Shown: piece after piece, positions 1-7,254 of the stretch
How positions within the stretch are numbered: position 1 is the stretch's first letter
How the letters are laid out: every line of letters starts with the position of its first letter
Assembly (NCBI GenBank): GCA_002293425.1
Contig: DBDE01000018.1
Span: 1-30,729, forward strand
Reading direction: 5' to 3'
Length of the DNA: 30,729 nt
From: Alistipes sp. UBA940
GTDB taxonomy: Bacteria; Bacteroidota; Bacteroidia; Bacteroidales; Rikenellaceae
Translations under genes and position numbers: made by a program
The notes under the pieces: model-generated
The model's input: only the letters and a program-made list of their open reading frames with translations
Database searches by the model: none
What the model was told of the DNA's origin: nothing

Positions 1-1188
1 GCCGTGACCCGCAAAGCCGAACAGGCGGCCGAGAAAGCGGTCGACAAGGTGACCGATCCGGACACCTATAAGTCCGAACCCGATTCCGAACCTCAGTCTC
101 AGACTCAGCAGGCACCTGCTCAATCGTCGCAGGAGAGTGTGTTGGACGGCGGGCAGGAGCCTATTTCTGTTCGTACCGGCGATATTTTGCCCCAGCAGCA
201 GTCGCTCGAAATGACCTACGCCAAGAGCGACTTTGTGGCGGGCGACGAGATAATCTTCGACGACCCCGTGGACGCCGAACAGCTGGGCGAGTTCCCCTCG
301 ATGTGGGACCTGAAAGCCGGTAATGCCGAAGTCGCAATGGTCGGGGGCAAAAAGGCAATCCACATCGAGCAAGGTGGCGTTGTTATGCCATATATTAAGG
401 AGAAGAATTATCTGCCCGACCAGTTTACGGTGGAGTTCGATATGTTCCTCCCCCGATACAAAGCCCGATTCGACAACTATCGCGAATTCTACATCGACTT
501 TTTCGACGCTTCGGGGAAGATAGTGTTTCGACTCCTCACCATAGTACGTCAAGGCACACGGCTGGACGTGGACTGGACGTGGATGAACGGCGAAACGGAG
601 GGTGAGGGGAATAGCGAAAATCCACCATTCGTGCTCGACGACTTCAACCATTTCGCCTTTTCGTTCAACAAACGGGCAATGAAAGCCTACATCAACGGTG
701 AGCGTGTGGTGAATATTCCGCGATGCAACGCCCCGACCCGGTTCGAGATAGCCACCTACAACCACGGCGACGACGGACACAATCGGCTCTTCATAAAAAA
801 TACGCGCATCGCGGGAGGTGCAGTGCCGCTGTATGACCGGATGATGTCGGAGGGCAAGTTCATCACCTATGGCATCACGTTCGATGTGGGCAAAAGCGTC
901 ATCAAGCCCGAGGGGATGGGCGAGATCAACCGCATAGTTCAGTTGATGAACGAGAATCCAAATTTGAAGTTCAGCGTCGAGGGACACACCGACAACACGG
1001 GCAGTGCGGCGTCGAACCAGACTTTGAGCGAGGCGCGCTCGGGTGCCATCGTCGCCAAGCTGGTGGAGATGGGCATTTCGGCCGACCGGCTGACGGCGTC
1101 GGGCAAGGGCCAGAACAGTCCCATAGCCGACAACTCCACCGACGAGGGTCGCGCAAAGAACCGCAGGGTTGAGTTCGTGAAGCAGTGA
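1..1188 (+). CDS. OmpA-family outer-membrane/peptidoglycan-binding protein, 5' end missing
   Basis: The frame is open from base 1, so the true start lies upstream and at least 395 residues are visible. The visible N-terminus is a charged, Gln/Pro-rich linker (about residues 1-60). A middle domain of about 200 residues resembles a LamG/concanavalin-like beta-sandwich, with patterns such as FTVEFDMFLPRY and FNHFAFSFNKRAMKAYINGE; this is inferred from pattern only. The last 110 residues are a clear OmpA C-terminal domain: ITFDVGKSVIKPEG, VEGHTDNTG, LSEARSGAIV, and GRAKNRRVEF at the end, including the Asp and Arg positions that bind diaminopimelate in this family. The likely role is anchoring the outer membrane to peptidoglycan from the periplasm. 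No signal peptide is visible because the 5' end is cut. A perfect hairpin follows the stop. Confidence 0.9.
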   Translation, partial: AVTRKAEQAAEKAVDKVTDPDTYKSEPDSEPQSQTQQAPAQSSQESVLDGGQEPISVRTGDILPQQQSLEMTYAKSDFVAGDEIIFDDPVDAEQLGEFPSMWDLKAGNAEVAMVGGKKAIHIEQGGVVMPYIKEKNYLPDQFTVEFDMFLPRYKARFDNYREFYIDFFDASGKIVFRLLTIVRQGTRLDVDWTWMNGETEGEGNSENPPFVLDDFNHFAFSFNKRAMKAYINGERVVNIPRCNAPTRFEIATYNHGDDGHNRLFIKNTRIAGGAVPLYDRMMSEGKFITYGITFDVGKSVIKPEGMGEINRIVQLMNENPNLKFSVEGHTDNTGSAASNQTLSEARSGAIVAKLVEMGISADRLTASGKGQNSPIADNSTDEGRAKNRRVEFVKQ

Positions 1189-1190
1189 GA

Positions 1191-1222
1191 GCAATGAGCT
1201 GAACTTGTTCGGAGCTCATTGC
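1191..1222 (+). terminator. Perfect 10-bp hairpin after the OmpA-family gene
   Basis: GCAATGAGCT (1191-1200) pairs perfectly with AGCTCATTGC (1213-1222). The 12-base loop GAACTTGTTCGG resembles the core of a repeat found elsewhere in the window. The stem begins right after the stop codon. There is no T-run after it, so it may be a processing or stability hairpin rather than an intrinsic terminator. Confidence 0.5.
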
Positions 1223-1274
1223 CGAGTCGCGCCACGAAACCGCGAAGCGAATTTGTTAAATTATAAATATCATT

Positions 1275-1979
1275 ATGAAAAGACTGTTTTTGTTATTTAG
1301 CTTTGCGCTTGCCGTTGCGAGTGCCAATGCGGCCGAGCCCTTTGCTATGTCCACCGAGGGCACCGTGGCCAAGTACCGGATCCTCAACGACAAGGGACGC
1401 GAGAAGGACTCCTACACCGTCACTGTGCAGAAGGTGGAGAAGGTCGATCCGCAGAACTTCGTCGCCACCCACATCTACTCCTTCGGCGACAGGGTGACGC
1501 CCGATGTTCCGGTGAAGATGGTTGTGGTCGACGGCGCGATCGACCTCAGGGAGACGATGAATGCCATTATTACCCGGAGCGACACTGCGGGAATGAATGT
1601 TTCGTTGGATGGCTATTTTCCGCGCATTCCGGCCGACGTCAAGGTTGGCGACCACTTCGACTTTGCGGTCAAGATCGTCGTCACGCCCACCCAGGAGCTT
1701 AGGGAGGCGATGGCAGCTATGGCGGCAATGGGTCAGAAGCTCGATCTGAGCGGCTCGATGACGGGTTCGTGGCGGGTGGTGGCCAACGAGAGCGTGACCG
1801 TTCCGGCGGGCACTTTCCAGTGCATCAAGATCGAGAACCGTGCTACAACTTCGATGATGGGAGCTTCGAACACTATGCACTCAGTGTCGTGGTATGCCCA
1901 CGGGGTGGGTATGGTGAAGGAGCAGACGCTCGACGGGCACGACAATGTGGCCGAGACGACCGAGCTGACCGATATTTAG
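1275..1979 (+). CDS. Secreted DUF3108/TapB-like protein of unknown function
   Basis: The protein has 234 residues. It begins with a typical signal peptide (MKRLFLLFSFALAVASANA, cleavage probably after ANA), so it should be exported to the periplasm or outer membrane; there is no lipobox Cys. The mature part is rich in beta-strand-like segments. It carries the pattern VTVPAGTFQCIKIE near residue 180, typical of DUF3108/TapB-type periplasmic proteins, followed by a strand ending in WYAHGVGMVKEQ. The start is the ATG directly before the signal peptide, preceded by an A/T-rich stretch with no Shine-Dalgarno, as is normal in Bacteroidetes. It lies 86 bases after the OmpA-family gene, with a hairpin between them. 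The function is unknown; the family call rests on motif resemblance only. Confidence 0.75.
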   Translation: MKRLFLLFSFALAVASANAAEPFAMSTEGTVAKYRILNDKGREKDSYTVTVQKVEKVDPQNFVATHIYSFGDRVTPDVPVKMVVVDGAIDLRETMNAIITRSDTAGMNVSLDGYFPRIPADVKVGDHFDFAVKIVVTPTQELREAMAAMAAMGQKLDLSGSMTGSWRVVANESVTVPAGTFQCIKIENRATTSMMGASNTMHSVSWYAHGVGMVKEQTLDGHDNVAETTELTDI

Positions 1980-2000
1980 AGCCGGCAGGTTTTTTGACAG

Positions 2001-2029
2001 AAGAGGACTGACATTTTGTCAGTCCTCTT
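2001..2029 (+). terminator. Perfect 13-bp stem between the DUF3108-like gene and lon
   Basis: AAGAGGACTGACA (2001-2013) pairs perfectly with TGTCAGTCCTCTT (2017-2029) around a TTT loop. It lies 21 bases after the upstream stop and ahead of the lon promoter, so it probably ends the upstream transcript. The 3' side has only a weak T-run; the better T-run (1990-1995) is on the other side of the stem. Confidence 0.7.
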
Positions 2030-2071
2030 GTCGTTTATTGCTATTATGAGCGGTGTTTTCGCCATTTATAC

Positions 2072-2079
2072 TATCTTTG
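2072..2079 (+). promoter_or_regulatory. Bacteroidetes -7 box for lon
   Basis: TATCTTTG matches the TAnnTTTG consensus used by the Bacteroidetes primary sigma factor. It lies 29 bases before the chosen lon ATG. No clear TTG -33 box is at the usual spacing. Its position rules out the longer reading frame that starts at 2016 inside the preceding hairpin. Confidence 0.75.
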
Positions 2080-2108
2080 CACAATTATTGTTAGCATACC
2101 CGAGCAGA

Positions 2109-4526
2109 ATGAGCAGAAGAAACAAGATCTATAATATAGAGTTGTCAAACGATATTCTCGAAGCCGGAGGGCATCAGGTCATCCCCATCGTATCCACCGA
2201 GGACGATATGCCGGTCGACGTGAAACTTCCCAACACCCTTCCGGTACTCACCCTGCGCAGTTCCGTGCTCTTCCCGGGGGCCATCACCCCCATCACCGTG
2301 GGCAGGGAGAAATCTATGAGGCTGATCCGCGACGTGGAGATGAACGGCGGCTTTATGGGGGTGGTGCTTCAAAAGGAGCACTCCACCGAGAACCCAAAGG
2401 CGGACGATATGTACCGTGTGGGCACCGCGGCGCAGATACTGAAGATATTGCAGATGCCGGACGGCAATCTGACCGTCATCATCCACGGCATCGAGAAGAT
2501 AGAGATAATGGAGTACGTCACCACCGAGCCATATCTGCGTGCGGCGGTGATACCCATCCGCGACTCCGCGCCCGACAAGGGCGACGTGGAGTTCAACGCG
2601 CTGGTCGATTCCATCCGCGACATCTCTTTGGAGATCATCAATCTCTCTCCGGGGATGCCCAAGGAGGCCACCTTTGCGATTAAGAACATCGACACGCGAC
2701 GTGGACTTATCAACTTCATTTGCACCAATTTCGACCTGAAAGACTCCGACCGGCAGAAGCTTTTGGAGGCACCCGGGTTGGTTGCCCGGGCGAAATATCT
2801 GCTCGAAGTCCTCATCAAGGAGCAACAGCTGGTCGAGCTGAAAAACAACATCCAGGGCAAGGTGAGGCAGGAGCTCGACAAGCAGCAACGCGACTATTTC
2901 CTGCGCCAGCAAATCTCCACCATTCAGGACGAGCTGGGCGAAGGCAACACCGAGGAGATAGGCGAGATGCGCAAGAAGGCGAGCGTGAAGAAGTGGAGCG
3001 TGGAGATGGCCGACCTTTTCGAAAAGGAGCTGGTGAGGCTCGAAAGGCTCAACCCCGCGTCGAGCGAACACTCGGTGCAGATGACCTATCTCAACACCCT
3101 TTTGGACCTGCCGTGGGGCGAGACGACGGAGGATAATCTGGATTTGAGCCGCGCCCGCGAGCAGTTGGACAAAGACCACTTCGGATTGGACGAGGTGAAG
3201 GACCGGATATTGGAACATCTTGCGGTGATAAAGCTGAAAGGTGATTTGAAGTCGCCCATTCTTTGTCTTTATGGCCCTCCGGGTGTGGGCAAGACGAGCT
3301 TGGGCAAGAGTGTGGCCGAGGCGTTGGGGCGCAAGTTCGGGCGCATTTCGCTGGGCGGGCTTCACGACGAGGCGGAGATCCGTGGTCATCGCCGCACCTA
3401 TATCGGTGCTATGCCAGGGCGAATTATCCAGACCATTAAGCGGGCGGGTTCGAGTAATCCCGTCATCATTCTCGACGAGGTGGACAAGGTGTCGCGGGCC
3501 AATCACGGCGACCCGTCGAGCGCGCTGTTGGAGGTGCTCGATCCGGAGCAGAACACCACTTTCCACGACAACTATCTCGATGTGGAGTATGACCTTTCCA
3601 AGGTGCTTTTCATCGCCACGGCCAACGACACTTCGGCCATTGCGCCGCCGCTTCGCGACCGGATGGAGATGATCGACATTCCGGGCTACCTCATCGAGGA
3701 GAAGATCCGCATAGCCGAAAACCACCTGCTGTCGAAACAGCGCGGAGCCCACGGCATACCGGAGAGCGATTTGTCTATTGCGCCCAAGGTTCTCGAAAAG
3801 ATAATTTCCGAATACACCCGCGAGTCGGGGGTTCGGCTTTTGGATAAGCATTTGGCCAAGATCTCGCGTTACAGGGCTAAGCAGATAGCGTTCGGAGAGG
3901 AGTTCAAGGCGGAATTGACGGCCGGAGATGTCGAGAAAATTCTCGGTGCGCCCAAGTATTTGCGCGAGGAGTATGAGGTGGGCGATATGACGGGCGTGGT
4001 GACGGGTCTTGCGTGGACCCAGGTCGGGGGCGACATCCTCTACATCGAGTCTGTCCTTACGCCGGGCAAGGGCGAGTTACATTTGACGGGCAATCTGGGC
4101 GACGTGATGAAGGAGTCGGCCACCATTGCGCTCGAATGGGTGAAGGCCCACAGCGAGGAGCTGGGCATAGATAAGGAGTTGTTCAAGACGATGGACATCA
4201 ACATCCACGTTCCGGACGGTGCCATTCCCAAGGATGGCCCGAGTGCGGGGATCACTATGGTGACTTCGATCGTATCGAGCTACACCGGCCGTAAGGTGAG
4301 GGAGCGGATAGCGATGACGGGCGAGACCACCCTGCGCGGACGGGTTATGCCTGTGGGGGGGATACGCGAGAAGATTTTGGCCGCCAAGCGTGCGGGGATA
4401 ACGCAGATAATTCTGAGCGAGGAGAACAAGAAGGACATTTCGGAGATCAAGCCCGAATATGTCGACGGGTTGACGTTCCACTTTGTCCGCACCAACAACG
4501 ACGTCCTCGACCTCGCACTGGTTTAG
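2109..4526 (+). CDS. lon: ATP-dependent protease Lon
   Basis: Lon is a cytoplasmic hexameric AAA+ serine protease that degrades misfolded and regulatory proteins. The 805-residue product has the N-terminal substrate-binding LON domain (LPVLTLRSSVLFPGAITPI near residue 40), a central coiled-coil region, an AAA+ module with Walker A GPPGVGKTS (about 389) and Walker B VIILDEVDK, and a C-terminal protease domain. The catalytic Ser712 lies in DGPSAG and Lys755 in REKILAAKRAG, the 43-residue spacing seen in E. coli Lon. The frame is open back to 2016, but the TATCTTTG promoter box lies inside that extension, so the ATG at 2109 (MSRRNKIYN) is the likely start. A fragment of another gene follows directly after the stop. 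Confidence 0.97.
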   Translation: MSRRNKIYNIELSNDILEAGGHQVIPIVSTEDDMPVDVKLPNTLPVLTLRSSVLFPGAITPITVGREKSMRLIRDVEMNGGFMGVVLQKEHSTENPKADDMYRVGTAAQILKILQMPDGNLTVIIHGIEKIEIMEYVTTEPYLRAAVIPIRDSAPDKGDVEFNALVDSIRDISLEIINLSPGMPKEATFAIKNIDTRRGLINFICTNFDLKDSDRQKLLEAPGLVARAKYLLEVLIKEQQLVELKNNIQGKVRQELDKQQRDYFLRQQISTIQDELGEGNTEEIGEMRKKASVKKWSVEMADLFEKELVRLERLNPASSEHSVQMTYLNTLLDLPWGETTEDNLDLSRAREQLDKDHFGLDEVKDRILEHLAVIKLKGDLKSPILCLYGPPGVGKTSLGKSVAEALGRKFGRISLGGLHDEAEIRGHRRTYIGAMPGRIIQTIKRAGSSNPVIILDEVDKVSRANHGDPSSALLEVLDPEQNTTFHDNYLDVEYDLSKVLFIATANDTSAIAPPLRDRMEMIDIPGYLIEEKIRIAENHLLSKQRGAHGIPESDLSIAPKVLEKIISEYTRESGVRLLDKHLAKISRYRAKQIAFGEEFKAELTAGDVEKILGAPKYLREEYEVGDMTGVVTGLAWTQVGGDILYIESVLTPGKGELHLTGNLGDVMKESATIALEWVKAHSEELGIDKELFKTMDINIHVPDGAIPKDGPSAGITMVTSIVSSYTGRKVRERIAMTGETTLRGRVMPVGGIREKILAAKRAGITQIILSEENKKDISEIKPEYVDGLTFHFVRTNNDVLDLALV

Positions 4527-4719
4527 CACCCTCTTCTTCTCAGCTTCAGGCTTCAATGGCAGCAATCAGAGCTTGAGCGGATCTTATTGGTCGTCTACTG
4601 AATACCCATCCACAACCTCGAACGCCTGGTATCTGCACTTCATAAGTGCGGGTGTCGACCCACACGGCAATAACAACAAGTCCATTCGCGTCTCCGTCCG
4701 GTGCATTCGCCCTGCGTAA
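4527..4719 (+). pseudogene. C-terminal remnant of a FISUMP/DUF1566-type surface protein gene
   Basis: Right after the lon stop, the frame running into TAA at 4717-4719 encodes about 60 residues typical of the end of FISUMP/DUF1566 domains: FFSASGFNGS, GSYWSSTEYPS, NAWYLHF and the terminal SVRCIRPA. Such domains normally close much longer secreted or lipoprotein genes in Bacteroidetes. Here there is no signal peptide, no N-terminal part and no plausible start; the frame opens only inside the end of lon. It is best read as a decayed fragment left by recombination or deletion. The frame of the remnant is intact, so the loss may be recent, or the fragment may act as a donor for recombination (speculative). 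Confidence 0.75.
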
Positions 4720-4747
4720 AGAGCAATGGACCAAACAACACAACAAC

Positions 4748-4936
4748 GATTAGCGATTAGCGATTAGCAGGCTACGCAACGCAAGTTACGCGCAACAAGC
4801 TACGCGACGCAAGTTACGCGGGACAAGCTACGAGAGCGAAGCCGCCGAACACCCCACGGCGGCGAAGCGAAAGAGCTAACGCGACGCAAGTTAAGAGTTA
4901 AGAGTTAAGAGTTAAGAACTATGAGTTAGGCTACGC
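4748..4936. repeat. Heptanucleotide repeat arrays after lon
   Basis: Three perfect GATTAGC units lie at 4748-4768. Two 28-bp units (4771-4798 and 4799-4826, 25/28 identical) follow, each four heptamers long, such as GCTACGC, GACGCAA and GTTACGC. At 4890-4936 lie GTTAAGA/GAGTTAA units, then GAACTAT, GAGTTAG and GCTACGC in the same 7-base phase. No gene was found between 4720 and 5149. Confidence 0.85.
4841..4882. repeat. 42-bp direct repeat, copy 1 (copy 2 at 4976-5017)
   Basis: The 42 bases here are identical to 4976-5017. Each copy contains a small inverted repeat, GCCGCCG against CGGCGGC with a 9-base loop, then GAAGCGAAAGAGCTAACGC. The copies are 135 bases apart with heptamer arrays between them. 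It is non-coding and of unknown function. Confidence 0.85.
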
Positions 4937-4975
4937 AACGCCCAAGCTACGCAGCGCCCAAGATACGTGAGCGGA

Positions 4976-5017
4976 GCCGCCGAACACCCCACGGCGGCGA
5001 AGCGAAAGAGCTAACGC
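4976..5017. repeat. 42-bp direct repeat, copy 2
   Basis: Identical to 4841-4882, including the GCCGCCG/CGGCGGC stem. It is followed by the octamer array and hairpin at 5037-5090. Confidence 0.85.
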
Positions 5018-5036
5018 AACGCGACGCTTTTTTCAC

Positions 5037-5090
5037 CTTTTCATCTTTTCATTTTTTCATCTTTTCATTTTGACGGCCTCGCAGAGGCCG
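5037..5090. repeat. CTTTTCAT octamer array followed by a 17-nt hairpin
   Basis: Four octamers lie at 5037-5068 (CTTTTCAT three times, TTTTTCAT once). After TTTGA comes the 17-nt element CGGCCTCGCAGAGGCCG (5074-5090), which can fold. The same arrangement recurs at 17589-17626 with the 17-nt element reverse-complemented, and the octamer recurs inside a coding region at 20603-20634. Confidence 0.85.
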
Positions 5091-5103
5091 AAATTGCACT
5101 AAA

Positions 5104-5135
5104 TTTGCATTTCAGGGCGTTTATATATACCTTTG
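5104..5135 (+). promoter_or_regulatory. Promoter of the tmRNA gene
   Basis: A -33 box TTTG (5104-5107) is followed after 20 bases by the -7 box TACCTTTG (5128-5135), matching the Bacteroidetes TTTG-N19/20-TAnnTTTG arrangement. Transcription should start close to 5142, a few bases before the mature tmRNA 5' end. Confidence 0.8.
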
Positions 5136-5149
5136 CACCGATTTACCTT

Positions 5150-5560
5150 GGGGCCGACCGGTTTTGACAGCAGGTCAGAGTTCGTCGGTAAGCACGCCGA
5201 GCGTTGAGTGGAGGCTCGTAAAAGTGAATGCTCAAAAATTCAAATGGCGATAACAGCTACGCACTCGCTGCCTAACCAGAACTCAGTTCGGTTAGCTTAA
5301 TCCGCCGGCCCAAGGGGTCGGCCGACGAGTATCCCGCTCTTTAAACCTCCCGCTCTTTGTGGTTTAGGGCTTTTCGGGGTATCAATCAATGAAGAGATAG
5401 TTTTACGGTTCGTCTCGGCCATAAAATGAAAATTTAGAGACTGCGCCTTTCAGTGGGTTGTTGTCTGCCAGCTGTCGGGAAAAGGACTAAACGACAACTA
5501 AGCGTGTAGAAAGCTTTCGGGTTCCCTGTTTGGACGAGGGTTCGACTCCCTCCGGCTCCA
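5150..5560 (+). ncRNA. ssrA: tmRNA (transfer-messenger RNA)
   Basis: tmRNA rescues stalled ribosomes and tags the nascent chain for proteolysis. The 5' end GGGGCCGACCGGTTTTGACAG and the 3' end (TTCGACTCCCTCCGGCTCC plus a discriminator A) form the tRNA-like domain; GGGGCCG pairs with CGGCTCC with one G-U. The tag frame GGC GAT AAC AGC TAC GCA then CTC GCT GCC TAA (5246-5275) encodes GDNSYALAA, close to the GETNYALAA and GENNYALAA tags of other Bacteroidales. The T-arm is visible at about 5535-5550. CCA is not encoded. The ends are judged by eye and may be off by a few bases. Confidence 0.95.
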
Positions 5561-5592
5561 CAAAAAATGCGAGTGGTTTTTGGGTACGAAAG

Positions 5593-5616
5593 TTACTCAC
5601 GCTATCGCGTGAGTGA
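5593..5616 (+). terminator. Hairpin downstream of tmRNA
   Basis: ACTCACGC (5595-5602) pairs perfectly with GCGTGAGT (5607-5614) around TATC, with one or two more pairs outside. It lies 35 bases after the tmRNA 3' end. No T-run follows, so it may be a processing or rho-dependent site. Confidence 0.45.
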
Positions 5617-5640
5617 ATCCCAGGCTGCATTTCGGCAACC

Positions 5641-5662
5641 TCGTGCAAATTTATTTGCACGA
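5641..5662. promoter_or_regulatory. 22-bp inverted repeat upstream of mscL
   Basis: TCGTGCAAAT (5641-5650), TT, ATTTGCACGA (5653-5662) is a perfect 10-2-10 inverted repeat. It could be a protein-binding site or a hairpin. Just downstream, 5671-5690 nearly repeats (18/20) the box at 5091-5110 that contains the tmRNA -33 element. No convincing -7 box was found for mscL. Confidence 0.5.
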
Positions 5663-5724
5663 TTGCGCTCAATTTGCACCAAATTTGCATACCCCCAAGG
5701 GTACACTCTAAAACCATTCCGGAT

Positions 5725-6123
5725 ATGAAATTTTTAGACGAATTCAAAGCGTTCGCTCTCAAAGGCAACGTAATGGACATGGCTGTCGGCGTAATCATCG
5801 GCGGGGCATTCCAAAAAATCATCTCCTCCATCGTCGGCGACCTTATCCTCCCCCCCATTGGGATGCTAATGGGAAAACAAGACTTCTCCAACCTCGCCGT
5901 AACCCTCAACCCGGGCGACGTCGCCACCGGTGCCGAGCCCGTACTATGGCGGTACGGAGCATTCATCCAAACCTGCATAGACTTCCTTATCCTCGCCCTG
6001 TGCGTCTTCCTGCTGGTGAAATTCATCAATATGCTTCACCACAAAAAAGCCGAAGAGCCGGCCGCGCCCACAAAAGAGGAGACTCTGCTGACCGAGATCA
6101 GAGACTTGTTGAAAAGAAAGTAA
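5725..6123 (+). CDS. mscL: Large-conductance mechanosensitive channel MscL
   Basis: MscL is an inner-membrane pentameric channel that opens under membrane tension and releases solutes during hypo-osmotic shock. The 132-residue product has the family's usual length: an N-terminal amphipathic helix (MKFLDEFKAFALKGNVMDMA), a first membrane helix with the glycine-rich pore line AVGVIIGGAFQKIISSIVGD, the loop LILPPIGMLMG, a periplasmic loop, a second membrane helix FLILALCVFLLVKFINML, and a charged C-terminal helix EETLLTEIRDLLKRK. The frame is open upstream to 5674, but family alignment begins at MKFLDEF, so the ATG at 5725 is the start. It converges with tatC and its terminator overlaps the end of tatC. 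Confidence 0.97.
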   Translation: MKFLDEFKAFALKGNVMDMAVGVIIGGAFQKIISSIVGDLILPPIGMLMGKQDFSNLAVTLNPGDVATGAEPVLWRYGAFIQTCIDFLILALCVFLLVKFINMLHHKKAEEPAAPTKEETLLTEIRDLLKRK

Positions 6124-6129
6124 AAGATA

Positions 6130-6972
6130 TTAGGCCTCTACAATACCAGACTCCTCGGGGGTCTGGTATTTTTTATAGGTCCTGGCACTCAAAAAGATGC
6201 TGAGCTCATACAACCCATAAAGCGGCAAAGTGACAAGCACCAAACTGAAAATGTCCGGCGGGGTAATAACAGCCGCAACACACGCCAACACAACAATCGC
6301 GTGGCGCCGATACTTACGCAAAAACAGAGGCGAGACCACGCCTATCCGCGTGAGAAAATAGACCAGCAACGGCAACTGAAAAATCAACCCCGTACCCAAC
6401 GGGATCCCCACCACCTGCGAGAAAAAGCTGGTCGTGTCGATCATATTGCTGATGCTGTCGCTGGCCGAATAGTTGGCAAAAAAATGGATAGACAACGGCG
6501 TGATAACATAATAACCGAACAACGCCCCCACAAAAAAACATAACGAAACCCACAGCACGAATAAATTGGTCCCCCGACGCTCGCTCTCGGTCAATGCGGG
6601 CTTAACAAACCGCCAAATCTCCCACAAAAAGTACGGAATGCCCAACGCCAACCCCGTCGCCATCGCCACCTTGATATGCAAATTGAACTGCCCCACCAGC
6701 TTGGTGTTGATAATAGTCAGCGGCTGGCTATTCAAACACAGCACATCCGGATCGGTCCCAAACCACTCTTGCATCAAAAGGCCCATCCGGCACAACCAGC
6801 GATTGGTCGCAAAATCGGGCTGCATAGGTTCGAACAGCAACGTGTCGATGATGAACCCCTTGAAAAAGAATGCAACGACGGCGATAAGAAACAACGCACC
6901 CGCCCCCCGCATAAGGTGCGGGCGGAGCTCATCGAGGTGCTCGAAAAAGGTCATCTCCTCATTACTCGCCAT
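6130..6972 (-). CDS. tatC: Sec-independent protein translocase TatC
   Basis: TatC is the inner-membrane receptor that binds twin-arginine signal peptides and recruits TatA to export folded proteins. The 280-residue product shows the family signature MTFFEHLDELR at the N-terminus, a large first periplasmic loop, and about six hydrophobic segments; conserved parts include ALGIPYFLWEIWRFVKPALTESER and the late FLRKYRRHAIVVLACVAAVITPPD. An upstream ATG at 6996 would add MTHNSGEP, but those residues come from the heptamer repeat array, so the ATG at 6972 (MASNEEMTFF) is preferred. tatA lies upstream in the same direction, separated by the array. The last codons double as the mscL terminator. Confidence 0.96.
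   Translation of the reverse strand: MASNEEMTFFEHLDELRPHLMRGAGALFLIAVVAFFFKGFIIDTLLFEPMQPDFATNRWLCRMGLLMQEWFGTDPDVLCLNSQPLTIINTKLVGQFNLHIKVAMATGLALGIPYFLWEIWRFVKPALTESERRGTNLFVLWVSLCFFVGALFGYYVITPLSIHFFANYSASDSISNMIDTTSFFSQVVGIPLGTGLIFQLPLLVYFLTRIGVVSPLFLRKYRRHAIVVLACVAAVITPPDIFSLVLVTLPLYGLYELSIFLSARTYKKYQTPEESGIVEA
6142..6174 (+). terminator. Intrinsic terminator of mscL, inside the 3' end of tatC
   Basis: AATACCAGAC (6142-6151) pairs perfectly with GTCTGGTATT (6161-6170), followed by T residues to 6174. It is well formed for the plus strand (mscL). The same bases encode the last residues of TatC on the minus strand. Confidence 0.85.
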
Positions 6973-6982
6973 AGGCTCGCCC

Positions 6983-7091
6983 GAGTTATGAGTCAAAAGT
7001 TATGAGTTATGAGTCTTTTGTGTCGCAAATGCGACAGGCTTTTGTTCCGCGTAGCCGACTCCGGACTCTTGACTAATGACTCCTGACTAAT
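6983..7091. repeat. Two heptamer arrays with a hairpin between tatA and tatC
   Basis: At 6983-7017 lie five heptamers in phase: GAGTTAT, GAGTCAA, AAGTTAT, GAGTTAT, GAGTCTT. A perfect stem follows, TGTCGCA (7021-7027) with TGCGACA (7030-7036), then GGCTTTT. At 7057-7091 lie five more: GACTCCG, GACTCTT, GACTAAT, GACTCCT, GACTAAT. The tatA stop codon (7087-7089) lies in the last unit. A closely related block occurs at 12545-12599. Confidence 0.85.
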
Positions 7092-7254
7092 TTTTCTCTT
7101 CGTCCTCTTTCGAATAGTCCTTGTTCACGGCGTCCTTGAACTCCTTCACGCCGCGACCAGCTCCCTTCATCAGTTCGGGGATCTTCTTAGCCCCGAACAG
7201 CAGGATGATCAACAACACGATAACGATAATCTGGGGCATCCCTATCATCCCCAT
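7087..7254 (-). CDS. tatA: Sec-independent protein translocase TatA
   Basis: TatA forms the size-adjustable conducting element of the Tat pathway in the inner membrane. The product has about 55 residues: a short N-terminus, one membrane helix (PQIIVIVLLIILLFGAKKIP), the family hinge FGAKKIPEL, an amphipathic helix MKGAGRGVKEFKDAVNK and an acidic tail YSKEDEEKN. Start codons at 7272, 7266, 7254 and 7248 are all possible; 7254 (MGMIGMPQ) gives the usual short N-terminus. A possible -7 box resembling TACTTTG lies at 7313-7319 on the minus strand. It is transcribed toward tatC. Its stop codon is supplied by a repeat unit. Confidence 0.92.
   Translation of the reverse strand: MGMIGMPQIIVIVLLIILLFGAKKIPELMKGAGRGVKEFKDAVNKDYSKEDEEKN

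Noticed and set aside
2016..2108. Longer N-terminus for Lon
   Set aside because: It begins in the loop of the upstream hairpin and contains the -7 promoter box; the Lon family does not start with such a hydrophobic segment.
2145..3851. Minus-strand open frame of 568 codons opposite lon
   Set aside because: Shadow frame caused by codon bias in lon; the protein is His/Arg-rich without domains.
4741..5068. CRISPR array
   Set aside because: The repeats are 7- and 8-base tandem units or two 42-bp copies without regular unique spacers, and no cas genes are present.
5487..6029. Minus-strand frame of 180 codons over the tmRNA 3' end and mscL
   Set aside because: It is antisense to the tmRNA and mscL, both certain. 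Its end (VEPEGVEPSSKQGTRK) is the complement of the tmRNA T-arm and recurs as a false gene in many annotations.
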